Source: Deltaproteobacteria bacterium (lineage in GTDB: Bacteria > Desulfobacterota > Desulfobacteria > Desulfobacterales > Desulfobacteraceae). From it: DNA of 5,208 bases. Shown here one piece after another: positions 4,519 to 5,208 of this stretch; position 1 is the stretch's first letter; each line of letters opens with the position of its first letter. The notes beneath the pieces are model-generated. The model was not told where the DNA came from. It did not search any database and saw only the letters and a list, made by a program, of their open reading frames with translations. The DNA is taken from the NCBI GenBank assembly GCA_019314105.1, contig JAFCZY010000233.1, positions 1 to 5,208 of the forward strand, given 5' to 3'. A program made the position numbers and the translations under genes.

Positions 4519-5208
4519 TCAGGGCTGTTCATCTGTTTTCTTTTTTAATTTGATCCAGATCTCTACCCGCTGTTTTACGGTTTTCTCGTATCCCCGGTCT
4601 GTTGGAAAATAAAACCGCTGATCTCCAAGATCGTCCGGCAGATAGGACTGGGGAATATAGGCATCCTTATAATCATGGGCATACTTGTACCCTTTGCCAT
4701 ACTTCAAATCTTTCATCAATTTTGTCGGGGCATTCCTGATATGAAACGGGACCGGTGAATACCCCATTTTTTGGATCGTCTTTTTTACCTGTTTATGCGC
4801 TGTATAAACCGCATTGCTCTTGGGCGCAGTTGCAAGATAGATGGCGGCCTGAAAGAGGACATCCTCTCCTTCGGGACGACCTAATATTCGAAACGCCTCA
4901 CTGGCATTCAACGCCATGGTCAATGCACCCGGATCAGCCATGCCAATATCTTCTGTGGCAAACCGAATCATTCTTCTGAGCATGTAATACGGGTCATCCC
5001 CTGCCATGAGCATCCGTTCAAGCCAATAAATCGCTGCATCCGGGTCACTGCCCCGCATACTTTTGATCAATGCGGAAATCAGATTAAAATGTTCCTCACC
5101 CGCCTTGTCATATAATAATGATTTTTTTTCAATGGCCGTTTCAACATCCTGAACATTAATCTGTTTTTTTTGAGCAAAATGAAGCAAAGCTGTTTCAAGA
5201 TTGGTCAA
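4519..5208 (-). CDS. rarA: RarA (MgsA/WRNIP1-type) AAA+ ATPase, C-terminal half
   Basis: The window end cuts the gene. 229 residues of an expected ~430-450 are present, and the first codon here (TTG) is internal, not a start. RarA is a cytoplasmic AAA+ ATPase related to clamp loaders that acts at stalled replication forks. The Walker A/B motifs lie outside the window. Visible are the end of the ATPase region (L-T-N-L-E-T-A-L) and the hallmark Y-D-K-A-G-E-E-H-F-N-L-I-S-A-L-I-K-S-M-R-G-S-D-P-D-A-A-I-Y-W. These are followed by the helical C-terminal oligomerisation domain with E-D-I-G-M-A-D-P, A-I-Y-L-A-T-A-P-K-S-N-A and the terminal Y-x-P-Q-S-Y-L-P-D-D-L block. The tail ends in a Lys-rich helix. 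The gene is convergent with the thiolase-like gene, and no functional link to it is apparent. Confidence 0.93.
   Translation of the reverse strand: MTNLETALLHFAQKKQINVQDVETAIEKKSLLYDKAGEEHFNLISALIKSMRGSDPDAAIYWLERMLMAGDDPYYMLRRMIRFATEDIGMADPGALTMALNASEAFRILGRPEGEDVLFQAAIYLATAPKSNAVYTAHKQVKKTIQKMGYSPVPFHIRNAPTKLMKDLKYGKGYKYAHDYKDAYIPQSYLPDDLGDQRFYFPTDRGYEKTVKQRVEIWIKLKKKTDEQP

Overview
The window reads as a piece of a Gram-negative bacterial chromosome, most likely from an anaerobic, sulfate-reducer-like member of the Desulfobacterota. That assignment is an inference from the protein flavour (a divergent crotonase / thiolase-like acyl-CoA pair, a RarA homologue and a CxxC 'R-N-x-K-R-Q' zinc-ribbon family); nothing here fixes the genus. 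Base composition changes along the window. The first ~810 bases are very AT-rich, the middle is mixed, and the right half (2050-5208) looks like ordinary housekeeping or metabolic sequence of moderate GC.

Layout. (1) 1-814 is a degraded mobile-element zone. It holds a hairpin at the extreme left and a 49-codon ORF with a Rho-N/SAP-like motif. It also holds an unannotated 630-bp element (185-814) bounded by 25-bp inverted repeats (16 bp perfect). Inside the element are two tandem 254-bp copies (96% identical) of the 3' end of a DDE transposase gene, so it looks like an internally deleted, non-autonomous IS remnant that then duplicated. (2) 814-1584 encodes a LicD/fukutin-type nucleotidyltransferase-fold protein whose start codon lies exactly at the right end of the element. 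(3) 1564-2048 carries a minus-strand zinc-ribbon gene interrupted by a TAG codon, with the conserved family sequence continuing in frame beyond it. Upstream of it lies a G-rich block with three GGCGGGGT repeats and a G-quadruplex-capable run. (4) 2049-4454 is a divergent pair: an enoyl-CoA hydratase/isomerase-family protein (minus) and a thiolase-like protein (plus). They share a ~190-bp promoter region. (5) 4519-5208 is the C-terminal half of rarA (minus), cut by the window end.

The only genes with an evident functional link are the crotonase and thiolase-like pair, both acyl-CoA enzymes by fold. Both lack a residue that the textbook reaction needs: a Glu-to-His change in the crotonase and no nucleophilic Cys in the thiolase-like protein. 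They may therefore do something other than standard beta-oxidation. I see no convincing new defence system, CRISPR array, tRNA or rRNA. The most unusual structure is the inverted-repeat-bounded tandem duplication at the left.
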